Assembly: GCF_000721495.1 (NCBI RefSeq)
Contig: NZ_JOHY01000001.1
Location: forward strand, 62,001 to 126,000
DNA from: Streptomyces sp. NRRL F-5123
GTDB taxonomy: Bacteria; Actinomycetota; Actinomycetes; Streptomycetales; Streptomycetaceae
Direction of reading: 5' to 3'
Length of the DNA stretch: 64,000 nucleotides
Below are positions 48,942-56,774 of the stretch, one piece after another (position 1 is the stretch's first letter; the number at the start of each line of letters is the position of its first letter). The notes below the pieces were generated by a model. The model had not been told where the DNA came from. It saw nothing but the letters and a program-made list of their open reading frames with translations, and did not search any database. Both the position numbers and the translations under genes were made by a program.

Positions 48942-49145
48942 TCAGGCGGGAACGATGTTCTCCGCCTGCGGGCCCTTCTGGCCCTGCGTGACGTCGAAGC
49001 TGACCCGCTGGCCCTCGTGGAGCTCACGGAAGCCCTGGGAGGCGATGTTCGAGTAGTGGGCGAAGACGTCCGGGCCGCCGCCGTCCTGCTCGATGAATCC
49101 GAAACCCTTTTCGGAGTTGAACCACTTCACGGTTCCCTGTGCCAT
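48942..49145 (-). CDS. CspA-family cold-shock protein
   Basis: A 67-residue OB-fold nucleic-acid chaperone. RNP1 KGFGFIEQ and RNP2 VFAHYS are both present, with the typical [13 protein letters not shown] start. It melts RNA structure and acts as an antiterminator during cold shock or growth changes. GAAGGAGAAAGTC precedes the ATG. Its leader contains a hairpin (49200-49231) and probably regulates expression. A strong terminator follows. Confidence 0.97.
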   Translation of the reverse strand: MAQGTVKWFNSEKGFGFIEQDGGGPDVFAHYSNIASQGFRELHEGQRVSFDVTQGQKGPQAENIVPA

Positions 49146-49199
49146 GACTTTCTCCTTCAGTAGGCAGAGGCCCCATCCGGAGATGCCGGAAAAAACTAA

Positions 49200-49231
49200 T
49201 GCGCCTGCAGGAAACATTTCCGTCAGGCGCA
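49200..49231 (-). promoter_or_regulatory. Hairpin in cold-shock gene 5' leader
   Basis: In the mRNA sense the arms TGCGCCTG/CAGGCGCA (8 base pairs) and inner GGAAA/TTTCC (5 base pairs) form one interrupted stem, 55 bases upstream of the start codon. Structured leaders controlling csp mRNA stability or translation are known in other bacteria; here it is inferred from the symmetry. Confidence 0.6.
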
Positions 49232-49320
49232 CATAGGTTCATGGGTACCACAACTGCAACGCATTCATCGTAGCATGGCGGCGGGCCCGCGCGCATACCG
49301 GCCGGGAGCGGCCGCGGGCG

Positions 49321-49827
49321 TCACGCGGGAGCGATGCCGGTGCCGGCCGCCAGATGGGTGGCGACCCGGTCGTGGAAGCTCCTGCGCTCCAGGGCCCGCT
49401 CGATGTCGGCGACGGCGCGGGAGAGGGGGTAGGGGATCTCCGCCTCCAGCTCGGCGAGGGCCGCCTCGGTGGCCCGCCACTCGGCCGCCAGCCGGTCGAC
49501 CACCCGGCGGGCCTCGTCGGTGAGCGCGACCTTCCGGGTCCGCGCGTCGTCCCCCGCGACCGTGGTGACCCACCCGGCCTTCCGCATCGCGGCGACCTTC
49601 TGGCTGAGCGCGGAGTGCGTGCGCTGCACGGACTCGGCCAGCTCCGCGATGGTCATGGGCCCGCGGGCGTGCAGCCGGAGCAGCTCCATGACGAAGGCGG
49701 GCCTGAGCCCGTCGATCCGCTGGTCGGTGTAGATCCGCGCGATGTCGGCGTCGATCGCGGCCTGGAGCAGGCGCAGCGGCCGCCAGAGGCTCTGCTCCGT
49801 GGGGTCGCCCGGGTCGCTGTCCGCCAT
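49321..49827 (-). CDS. MarR-family transcriptional regulator
   Basis: A 168-residue winged helix with LARGPMTIAELAESVQRTHSALSQKVAAM (HTH) and the wing VTTVAGDDARTRKVALT. It is divergent from the MFS gene at 49893, with a 65-base gap, so it almost certainly represses that gene and itself. The ligand is unknown. Confidence 0.9.
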   Translation of the reverse strand: MADSDPGDPTEQSLWRPLRLLQAAIDADIARIYTDQRIDGLRPAFVMELLRLHARGPMTIAELAESVQRTHSALSQKVAAMRKAGWVTTVAGDDARTRKVALTDEARRVVDRLAAEWRATEAALAELEAEIPYPLSRAVADIERALERRSFHDRVATHLAAGTGIAPA

Positions 49828-49892
49828 GCGGGCATCCTAGCCACAGGGCGGGCGGGGCATTCCTTCCGGCAGTCTTGCCGCCCGTCGGGCGC

Positions 49893-51299
49893 ATGGATAG
49901 CGTGCCGGTCGTGGCAGATGCGGCGGATTCCGGCGGCGCGTCCCCGGACAGGGCCGACAAGTCCGGTAATGCCGACAGGGCGGATAAGACCGGCGAGGGC
50001 GGGAGAACCGGAAAGGCCGGTAGGGAATCCCCGGGGCTGCCCAGAAAGCTGCTGGTCGACATCGGGCCGTTGCGGGATTCGCCGGATTTCCGGCGGTTGT
50101 GGTTCGGCCAGACCGTCTCGACGGCGGGGAACATGGTCACGGGCGTCGTGGTGCCGGTCCAGGTCTACGCGATGACCCGGTCCCCGGCGGCGGTCGGAGC
50201 GGTGAGCCTGGTGGAGGCCGTGCCCACGATCGCGCTGGGCCTCTTCGGCGGGTCCCTCGCGGATTCCTTCGACCGCCGCCGGCTGTTCGCCCTGACCTCG
50301 GGGCTGTCGGCGCTGGTCTCGGTCCTGTTCGCGCTCCAGGCGGCGCTGGGCGTGCGCCGGCCGTGGGTGCTGCTGGTGCTGGCGGGGATCCAGGCGAGCC
50401 TGTTCGCACTCAGTACGCCGGTGTCGCGCACCTTCATGCCGCTGCTGCTGCCGGCGGAGCGGTACACCGAGGGCGCGGCCCTGCAGCAGATGTCCTTCCA
50501 GGCGAGCATCGTCGCCGGCCCGCTGCTCGCCGGGGTGCTGATCGCTTCGGCGGGCGCGGGGACGGCTTTTGCGGTGGACGCGGTGAGCTTTGCGTTCGTC
50601 GTCCATGCGGCGCTGCGGCTGCCGCCGATGCCCGCGCGGCGGAAGACGGAGGCGTCCGGGCTCGCGTCGGTGGGCGAGGGGCTGCGATTCGTGCGCGACC
50701 ACGCCGCATTGCGGTCGATCCTGCTGCTGGACGTGAACAACACGGTGTTCGGAATGCCGTTCGCCCTCTTTCCCGCATTCGCGGAAGGGCAGTTGCACGG
50801 CGGCCCGCGGACCGCCGGCCTGCTCTACGCGGCGCCCGCGGCCGGCGGGGTGCTCGCGGCCGCGATGTCGGGCGGGCTGCCGGGCGTGCGCCGCCAGGGG
50901 CGGGCGCTGCTCGCGGCCGGCTGCTGCTGGGGGCTGGCGGTCGCGGGATTCGGGCTCGCGCGGTCGCTGTGGCTCGCGGTGCCGCTGCTGGCGCTCGCCG
51001 GCGCGGCGGACATGGTCGGCGGCGTCCTCCGGTCGGCGATCCTGCAGACCCGCACCCCGGACGCCCTGCGCGGCCGGGTGAACGCCGTGGGCTTCGTGAC
51101 GGGCGAGGCCGGACCGCGGCTGGGCAACGCCGAGGCGGGCGCGGTGGGCTCCCTCGTCTCACCGGCGTTCAGCGCCGTCAGCGGGGGAGCCGCCTGCCTC
51201 GCGGGTCTCGTCCTCACCGCGGCCACGACCCCCGCGCTGCTGCGGTACGAGCCCGTCCCGCAGCCCGGACCGTCCGCCCCGGTGGCGAGCACCTCCTGA
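49893..51299 (+). CDS. MFS transporter (MdfA/MefA-like, 12 TMS)
   Basis: A 468-residue protein with about 12 membrane segments, motif-A-like LADSFDRRRLFAL in loop 2-3, and DALRGRVNAVGFV in loop 10-11 resembling enterobactin/macrolide exporters. The first 55 residues are a hydrophilic Ala/Asp/Lys-rich lead with degenerate DRADK repeats. The start is uncertain: ATG 49893 is used, and a GTG at 49911 is possible. Regulated by the divergent MarR protein; probably exports a toxic compound. Confidence 0.85.
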   Translation: MDSVPVVADAADSGGASPDRADKSGNADRADKTGEGGRTGKAGRESPGLPRKLLVDIGPLRDSPDFRRLWFGQTVSTAGNMVTGVVVPVQVYAMTRSPAAVGAVSLVEAVPTIALGLFGGSLADSFDRRRLFALTSGLSALVSVLFALQAALGVRRPWVLLVLAGIQASLFALSTPVSRTFMPLLLPAERYTEGAALQQMSFQASIVAGPLLAGVLIASAGAGTAFAVDAVSFAFVVHAALRLPPMPARRKTEASGLASVGEGLRFVRDHAALRSILLLDVNNTVFGMPFALFPAFAEGQLHGGPRTAGLLYAAPAAGGVLAAAMSGGLPGVRRQGRALLAAGCCWGLAVAGFGLARSLWLAVPLLALAGAADMVGGVLRSAILQTRTPDALRGRVNAVGFVTGEAGPRLGNAEAGAVGSLVSPAFSAVSGGAACLAGLVLTAATTPALLRYEPVPQPGPSAPVASTS

Positions 51300-51449
51300 C
51301 CCGGCGGGGTGGCAGTCCGTTCCCGCGGTGGGCCACCTTTCGCACATCGAGCGGCCGGACGCCCCGGACGCCCTGGTCGAGGCCCACCCGCGCCGTACCG
51401 CCACCCGCCCGGCGCCAGGTGAGCCGTGGCCCCGCGCGGCCGGCCCGCC

Positions 51450-52610
51450 TCAGCCGCCGGAGGCCTCCTCAGGGCCGGATTCCGGGCGCAGCCGAGGGGT
51501 GCCGGGCGGCTGCGGGGTGATCAGGCGCTGGACGCGCTCGGCCATCAGGCGTTCGGAGTGGCGGACGGCGGCGGTGGCGCGCAGCAGGGCGTCCAGCCGG
51601 GTCATCAGGGCGTCGGCGTCCCGGTAGCCCTGGTCGTGCAGGGTGCGGTAGCGGCCGGGGGAGAAGTCGAGGGGGCCGCTCACGCCGCCGAGGGGGCCAG
51701 GGGGGACCAGCGGGCGGGCGGGGCGGATCTGCAGGAGGGTGAGGCCGTCGTGCTCGTCGGCGCGGACCGTTTCGCCCGGGGCGAGGTGGACGACGATCAC
51801 CACGTCGCAGTGGTCGACGTCGGCCAGGGCGCGGATCGGGGTGTTGTCGCCGCCGAGGAAGCCGTCGCGGTAGTAGCCGCTGCCGGCGCTGCGCGGCGGG
51901 AAGAGCAGCGGCAGGGCGGCGCTGCCCAGCACCGTGTCCACCACCTCCTGGTCGGAGAGCGTGTTGAGTTCCACCATCCGGGAGCGCAGGCCCCGGTAGC
52001 GGCGGAGCACCTGTGCGGCGGCCTGCGCGGCGCGCAGCCGGAAGAAGATCAGCGGGATCGGCGCCTCCACCGGGTAGACCGCGACCCGGCACGGTATTCC
52101 GGTGCGCAGCGCCGCCGTGTCGACGGACGCGCGCACCAGGCGTTCGAGGTCGCCGCGCCGCGACAGCATGCGCAGCAGCCGCGGGGCCAGGTTGCCGAAC
52201 TGGACGGTGAACTCCTCCTCCGTCCCGTCCGCCGGACCGAACGGTCCTGCCCCGAATCGCCCGGTGAACCACTCCCACGCCTCGCCGAGCCGGTCCGCGC
52301 CCGCCGCCAGGTCCGGGGAGGAGGCCAGCACCGCCGCGTTGAGGGCTCCGATGCTCGTCCCCGCCACCGCGGTCAGCTCCACCCCGGCCTCCGCGAGCCG
52401 GCGCACCGCCCCGACCTGGTACGCGCCCTTGGCCGCGCCGCCCGCGAGCACCAGCCCCACCCGGTGCTCGGGCGGCGGCGCGAGCGGCAGCGGCTGCAGC
52501 CCCTCGCGCCGGGCGGCGACCGGCGGCACGGGGCGCGCGGCGAGGGCCTCGGCCCGCGCGACGAGCGGGGCGACCTCGTCCGGGCCCTTCGCGGGCGTGG
52601 CGCCGCCCAT
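51450..52610 (-). CDS. Patatin-like phospholipase
   Basis: A 386-residue serine acyl hydrolase. The oxyanion Gly-rich loop LVLAGGAAKGAYQVG (about residue 52), nucleophile motif GTSIGALNA (Ser near residue 86) and dyad Asp in YYRDGFLGGDNTP (near residue 245) are intact. It hydrolyses membrane glycerophospholipids; family members are effectors in CBASS and related immune systems and virulence factors elsewhere. Its ATG overlaps the stop of the upstream coiled-coil gene (TGATG), so it is the last product of a four-gene operon with an Hsp70-like ATPase. No signal peptide, so it acts inside the cell. Confidence 0.9.
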   Translation of the reverse strand: MGGATPAKGPDEVAPLVARAEALAARPVPPVAARREGLQPLPLAPPPEHRVGLVLAGGAAKGAYQVGAVRRLAEAGVELTAVAGTSIGALNAAVLASSPDLAAGADRLGEAWEWFTGRFGAGPFGPADGTEEEFTVQFGNLAPRLLRMLSRRGDLERLVRASVDTAALRTGIPCRVAVYPVEAPIPLIFFRLRAAQAAAQVLRRYRGLRSRMVELNTLSDQEVVDTVLGSAALPLLFPPRSAGSGYYRDGFLGGDNTPIRALADVDHCDVVIVVHLAPGETVRADEHDGLTLLQIRPARPLVPPGPLGGVSGPLDFSPGRYRTLHDQGYRDADALMTRLDALLRATAAVRHSERLMAERVQRLITPQPPGTPRLRPESGPEEASGG

Positions 52611-53776
52611 CACACGCTCCCTTCCCCGACGGGATCCGGGACCGGCACCGCGTCCGCGACCGCCTCCGGGAGGGTGCCGGGTCCGCCCGGCGCGAGCCCG
52701 CGGCCGACCCGCCCGCGGGCCGCCCGCGCCGCGTCCGCCTGCTCCTCCACCGCCCAGCGCACGAACTCCTGCGCGGTCATCGCCCCGGGCCTGGTCAGGC
52801 ACTCCGCGAAGGTGTCCTGACGGGCCTGGTGGATGAGGTGCGCCTGCTGCTCCTGCGGCCGCAGCACCGCGAGCTCCAGGGTGCGCGCGGTGACCAGGGC
52901 GAGCGGGCCGTGCGGCGGGCGCAGCCCGGGCGGCAGCCCCGCGCCGAGCAGCTCGGCGACCATCAGCCGGTCGTCCGCGCCCGGCAGCCCGGCCAGCACG
53001 TGCGAGAGCAGGGCCGCGAGCGGCAGCCGCTCCCGCCACCCCAGCGCCTCGCGCAGCTCCCCGTACCCGGGGTCGGCGAGCAGCTCGTCGGTCAGCCGCT
53101 CGCGCCACTCCCGGTCGCCGGTGGCCGCCTCGTGCTCCCCGGGCTTGCCCGCGGCGAGCTGCCGGGCGAGCAGCAGCGCCTGGACGGGCCAGGGCAGCGA
53201 GCGGTAGGCCCCGTACGTACGCCACTTGCGCATCAGCGCGTCCACCGTGTCCCGGGAGTTCTGCCACAGCTCGCCGTGGACCTGCCGCCGCTCCAGCTCC
53301 AGCAGGGCGGCGGCGTGGACGTCCAGGAGTGCCGCGTGGGTGTCGAGGCGCTGCTCGACGGCGTCCAGCCGGCGGGAGGTGATGTCCATGAACGAGGCCA
53401 CCACCGACGCCAGTTCGGAGACCTCGCCGAGGCTCTGCCGGGCGAGCAGGCCGCTGTCCTCGGTCTCCCGCGCCAGCTCGTCCAGCCGGGTCGACACCAG
53501 CGCCACGTTGAGGTTGGTGAAGGACAGGTGCTCGCCCAGGTCGCGGACCAGGTCGACGGTGAGGCGCTGGGCGCGGGCCAGCGCCTGGGTCCCCTGCACC
53601 TCGCGCTTGCGGTCCGCGCCCGTGCCCTTCGACCACAGGCGCCGGAAGAAGCCTTCCCCGGCCCGGTGGTCCGCGAGGTGGCCGGCGGTCTCGGTGCTGT
53701 TGACGATCTCCACGAGGGCCCGGTCGGCGACGAGCGGGATCCGCTCGGCGAGCACCCGCAGGTCCATGACGCTCAT
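52610..53776 (-). CDS. Uncharacterised coiled-coil protein of the Hsp70/patatin operon
   Basis: A 388-residue protein, no firm family recognised. The N-terminus (LRVLAERIPLVADRALVEIVN) is amphipathic and is followed by a long helical stretch with heptad-like spacing (residues 70-190, e.g. LGEVSELASVVASFMDITSRRLDAVEQRLD), then a helical C-terminal half. It faintly resembles proteins annotated as diguanylate-cyclase regulator RdcB family, but this needs a profile search. It overlaps its neighbours at both ends (ATGA and TGATG), so stoichiometric production with patatin is expected. Likely an adaptor or scaffold (inference). Confidence 0.6.
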   Translation of the reverse strand: MSVMDLRVLAERIPLVADRALVEIVNSTETAGHLADHRAGEGFFRRLWSKGTGADRKREVQGTQALARAQRLTVDLVRDLGEHLSFTNLNVALVSTRLDELARETEDSGLLARQSLGEVSELASVVASFMDITSRRLDAVEQRLDTHAALLDVHAAALLELERRQVHGELWQNSRDTVDALMRKWRTYGAYRSLPWPVQALLLARQLAAGKPGEHEAATGDREWRERLTDELLADPGYGELREALGWRERLPLAALLSHVLAGLPGADDRLMVAELLGAGLPPGLRPPHGPLALVTARTLELAVLRPQEQQAHLIHQARQDTFAECLTRPGAMTAQEFVRWAVEEQADAARAARGRVGRGLAPGGPGTLPEAVADAVPVPDPVGEGSV

Positions 53777-54711
53777 GCCGTGTCCCTCCCCGTGCCCCCG
53801 GCCGCGGTACGGACGACCACCGGCACGGTCCGCTCCCCGGCCGGGGCGGCGCGGTCCGTCAGCACGGTCGGCAGCGTGAGCCGCTTGTCGTTCAGCCGGT
53901 ATGCGGGCAGCACCACGTATGCGGCGCGCCGCCCGTAACCGCACTCGGGCGAGAAGAGGATCGCGGTCTCCGGCGTCACCACCGGCTCCGGGGGCGAGAA
54001 GTCGAAGGCGGGGCGGTACTTCAGCCCGCTGGCGGCGCGGTGCAGCCCGGCCGCCCTGGCGGCGAGTTCCGCGACCTCGGCCCGCTCCCGCGTGCCCTCC
54101 GCACCCGCGGGGACGAGCAGCCGCTCCAGCGCGGCCAGGTCCACCTCGTCGGCCGCGATCAGCAGCTCCGCGCTCGCGCGCCGCGCCGTCGCCTCGTCGC
54201 GCACCCGGGCCCAGTGCGCGTCCGGCGACTGGTCCGCGGGATCCCACGTCCGGCCCGGAGCGAGCGTGACGGCCTGCTCCACCAGCCGGACGAGTTCCCG
54301 GTCGCCCAGCAGCTTCTGCCACTTCGCGCCGAGTTCGGCGTGCCGGTCGTGCTGGTCGTCCTGGAGCCGGCTCAAGGCGCCCTGGATCAGCGCCAGCTGC
54401 GCCTGCTGCCGGGCGAGCACCTCGTTCGCGGCCTTCAGCTTGTCGTCGAGCTCCTTCGCTGTCTTCGTCAGGTCAGCGGTCGAGCGGACGAGCAGTTTCA
54501 GCTTGTCCTCGACATCATTGGGTCCACCGGTCAGCAGCCAGCGGAACATGAACAGCAGTCGGCGCAGCACCTCTTCCACTTCCTTTTCCGTGAGGTCCTT
54601 CAGATCCGCCGGGTCGACCAGACCCAGCAGATCCGTCAGACGGTGTCCGGCAGATGCGCCCCCGTGGCGCGCCTGCCTGAATCCCGGCCCGGTCCTGTCG
54701 TGGTCGTGCAC
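53773..54711 (-). CDS. Uncharacterised coiled-coil protein downstream of Hsp70-like gene
   Basis: A 312-residue protein with no recognised family. The GTG at 54709-54711 is chosen because a perfect AAGGAGG site lies 8 bases upstream. The N-terminal region has LTDLLGLVDPADLKDLTEKEVEEVLRRLL and a short amphipathic FMFRWLL, then a coiled coil (about residues 75-130: DLTKTAKELDDKLKAANEVLARQQAQLALIQGALSRLQDD), an alpha-helical middle and a beta-rich C-terminal third. It overlaps the next gene by 4 bases. It may bridge the Hsp70-like ATPase and the phospholipase. Confidence 0.6.
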   Translation of the reverse strand: MHDHDRTGPGFRQARHGGASAGHRLTDLLGLVDPADLKDLTEKEVEEVLRRLLFMFRWLLTGGPNDVEDKLKLLVRSTADLTKTAKELDDKLKAANEVLARQQAQLALIQGALSRLQDDQHDRHAELGAKWQKLLGDRELVRLVEQAVTLAPGRTWDPADQSPDAHWARVRDEATARRASAELLIAADEVDLAALERLLVPAGAEGTRERAEVAELAARAAGLHRAASGLKYRPAFDFSPPEPVVTPETAILFSPECGYGRRAAYVVLPAYRLNDKRLTLPTVLTDRAAPAGERTVPVVVRTAAGGTGRDTA

Positions 54712-54797
54712 GTCGTGGGCCTCCTTCCGTGCTCGGCTGCCCCGGCGGCGGGCGGTTCCCGTGCCGGGCGTGGTGGCGTGCGCTCCGTCGCGCGGAC

Positions 54798-56627
54798 TCA
54801 GCGCATCCGGGCGAAGGCGACGGTGCCCCTGGTGATCTCGCCGGTCCGGTCGTCGCGCATCTCGACCCTGATCTGGGTGTCGCCGAAGTACATCCGCAAG
54901 GTGAAGCAGTCCTGGCTGCTCCTGCGCCGGAAGTGGCGGGGCACAGGCACCATGAGGGTCCCGGCCTGCTGGCATCCGGTGTCGTCGGTGTAGCGGGGGG
55001 CGGTGTCCCTGGTCCGGTAGAACTCCAGCTCCACCTGGGTGGACCTGCGGTCGACCGGGCGCAGGTCGGGCACCTCCACGTACTCGCCGACCTCGACCGT
55101 CTGCCCCCGGACGACGGCGATCTGGAAGCGGTTGCCGCACAGCGCCTGGCCGTTGACGACGCCGCGCCGCTCGGCGCCGTCCTGCTCCTCCCACGGCTGG
55201 CACAGCGCCACCCCGTAGGTGAAGCGGGCCTGGTGGGAGGCGATCATTCCCGGGTCGTAGGCGTAGTGCACGGCGCCGTCGAGGACGGCGCAGTCATGAC
55301 GGGCGGGGCGCAGGATGCGGATGCGGTCGCCGAACCGCCGGTGGATGCGCTCGCGCAGATAGCTGCTGCCGGAGAAGCCCCCGACCAGCAGCAGGTACTC
55401 CTGCGGCGCGCCGCCCGCGTCGGGGGCCTTGGCCGGGGTCCTGGCCATGGCCGCCAGCTGCTTGTCGATCTGCGCCAGGATCGGGTCGACCAGGCCGTCG
55501 TAGACGCCCTGCACCTCCGCGGCGGTGAACTCCAGGCGGTAGCGGCGGCCGCTCGCCGCGGTCAGCTGCTGCCGGTGGTCCTCGCCGAGCAGCTCCCAGA
55601 CCGTGCCGGGCACCTCCACCCGCAGGTAGCTCGAATCCGCGAGCCGCAGCTCGCCGGTCGTGCCGTCGGAGACCGTGACCAGGTCGTCGACCTTGTGGCG
55701 CTCCCACTGCTCGACCATCCGCTGCAGCTCGTCGGGGTGGGTCGTCGCCAGCCGCGACACCAGGTCCGCGCCGAGCCGGTCGGCCAGCAGCTCGGTCCTG
55801 AAGGCGTGGTCCAGGAACTCGGAGCCGAGCCGGCCCCCGCAGACCGCGCCGATCTCGGCCAGCAGGATCGTTCCGTCCTTGAGGGATTCGTAGGCGGTGA
55901 TGTCGACGGTCCCGCCGCCGCAGTCGACCACCATGAAGCGCGTGCCGGCTTTCATGAGCGGCACCCGGTCGGTCTGCCCGGTGCCGTCGATGGCCAGCGC
56001 CAGCGAGAGGTACGCCGTGATGGCAGCGGCCTCCGGCTCGTAGGCCAGCAGCAGCCGCTCCTCGTCGTCCGGGAAGCCGGCCGTGACGGCCGCCTCGCGC
56101 ATCAGCTGCTTGTCGTGCTCGTCCCAGATCGCCGGGACGGTCAGGCACCAGCGCACCTGGTGGGGCAGGACGCCGGAGCCGGACATCTCCTCCTCGGCGG
56201 CGGCGCGCACCTTGGCCAGGCACCCGGTCACCAGCGCGCGGACCGCCGCCGTGTCGTGGATGTCGGCGGTGCCCAGCGCCTGGGCGACGCCCATCTCGCC
56301 GGTGTCCGCGCGCAGCGCCATCTTGTAGCCGGTCGCGTAGCCCCAGCCCTTCGTGGCCTGGGTCTCCAGCAGCTGGATCCACCGGGCACGCGCCGCGATG
56401 CCCCATTCGGCCACAGCGCCGTCCGCGTCGGTGAGCAGCGCGGAGAGGTTCTTCGCCGGAGTGATCTCGTACTTGCCGATCGGTTTGTAGGACGACCGCA
56501 CGATGGTGCGTTCGCCGGGGACGTCGTTCAGCGGCTCGATGACCGACCAGGCGTAGCCCGTGCCGTGGGTGCCGAAGTCGACGGCGGCGGCGACCCTGAC
56601 AGTGCCGGTCTCGGGTGTGGTGTCCAT
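54798..56627 (-). CDS. Hsp70-like (HSPA12-type) ATPase
   Basis: A 609-residue actin/Hsp70-fold ATPase. Phosphate-1 loop AAVDFGTHGTGYAW (residues 14-27), phosphate-2 MVVDCGGGTVDITAYE (about residue 235) and the adenosine motif LLVGGFSGSSYLRERI (about residue 410) are present. The C-terminal 150 residues are beta-rich and not a canonical DnaK substrate-binding domain, as in HSPA12-like proteins. No DnaJ or GrpE gene is near. GGGGAGC precedes the ATG. It heads the operon whose other products are two coiled-coil proteins and a patatin; it may sense or remodel a protein that licenses the lipase (inference). Confidence 0.88.
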   Translation of the reverse strand: MDTTPETGTVRVAAAVDFGTHGTGYAWSVIEPLNDVPGERTIVRSSYKPIGKYEITPAKNLSALLTDADGAVAEWGIAARARWIQLLETQATKGWGYATGYKMALRADTGEMGVAQALGTADIHDTAAVRALVTGCLAKVRAAAEEEMSGSGVLPHQVRWCLTVPAIWDEHDKQLMREAAVTAGFPDDEERLLLAYEPEAAAITAYLSLALAIDGTGQTDRVPLMKAGTRFMVVDCGGGTVDITAYESLKDGTILLAEIGAVCGGRLGSEFLDHAFRTELLADRLGADLVSRLATTHPDELQRMVEQWERHKVDDLVTVSDGTTGELRLADSSYLRVEVPGTVWELLGEDHRQQLTAASGRRYRLEFTAAEVQGVYDGLVDPILAQIDKQLAAMARTPAKAPDAGGAPQEYLLLVGGFSGSSYLRERIHRRFGDRIRILRPARHDCAVLDGAVHYAYDPGMIASHQARFTYGVALCQPWEEQDGAERRGVVNGQALCGNRFQIAVVRGQTVEVGEYVEVPDLRPVDRRSTQVELEFYRTRDTAPRYTDDTGCQQAGTLMVPVPRHFRRRSSQDCFTLRMYFGDTQIRVEMRDDRTGEITRGTVAFARMR

Positions 56628-56739
56628 GGCGTGCTCCCCTGTGCGCGGGCGTGCGCGGCGGCGCGGGCCGCGGGCGCTCCTGGTGTGCGCGATGGGTCCA
56701 GTCTCGGCCGGTTCGCGCCGCCTTCACGGTGTTGCGGTG

Positions 56740-56774
56740 TTGCCTGCCGCGCGGGCGCGCTACGCTCCCCGACC
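56740..56774 (+). promoter_or_regulatory. Probable leaderless promoter of TIR-like gene
   Basis: TACGCT at 56761-56766 is a good -10 hexamer and places the start site at or next to the GTG start codon at 56775, which lacks any ribosome-binding sequence. Upstream TTGCCT (56740-56745, 15-base spacing) is a weak -35. The 147-base gap is shared with the divergent Hsp70-like operon. Confidence 0.45.

Noticed and set aside
51450..54711. Patatin operon considered as CBASS
   Set aside because: No CD-NTase or cyclic-nucleotide receptor domain is encoded in the operon or beside it.
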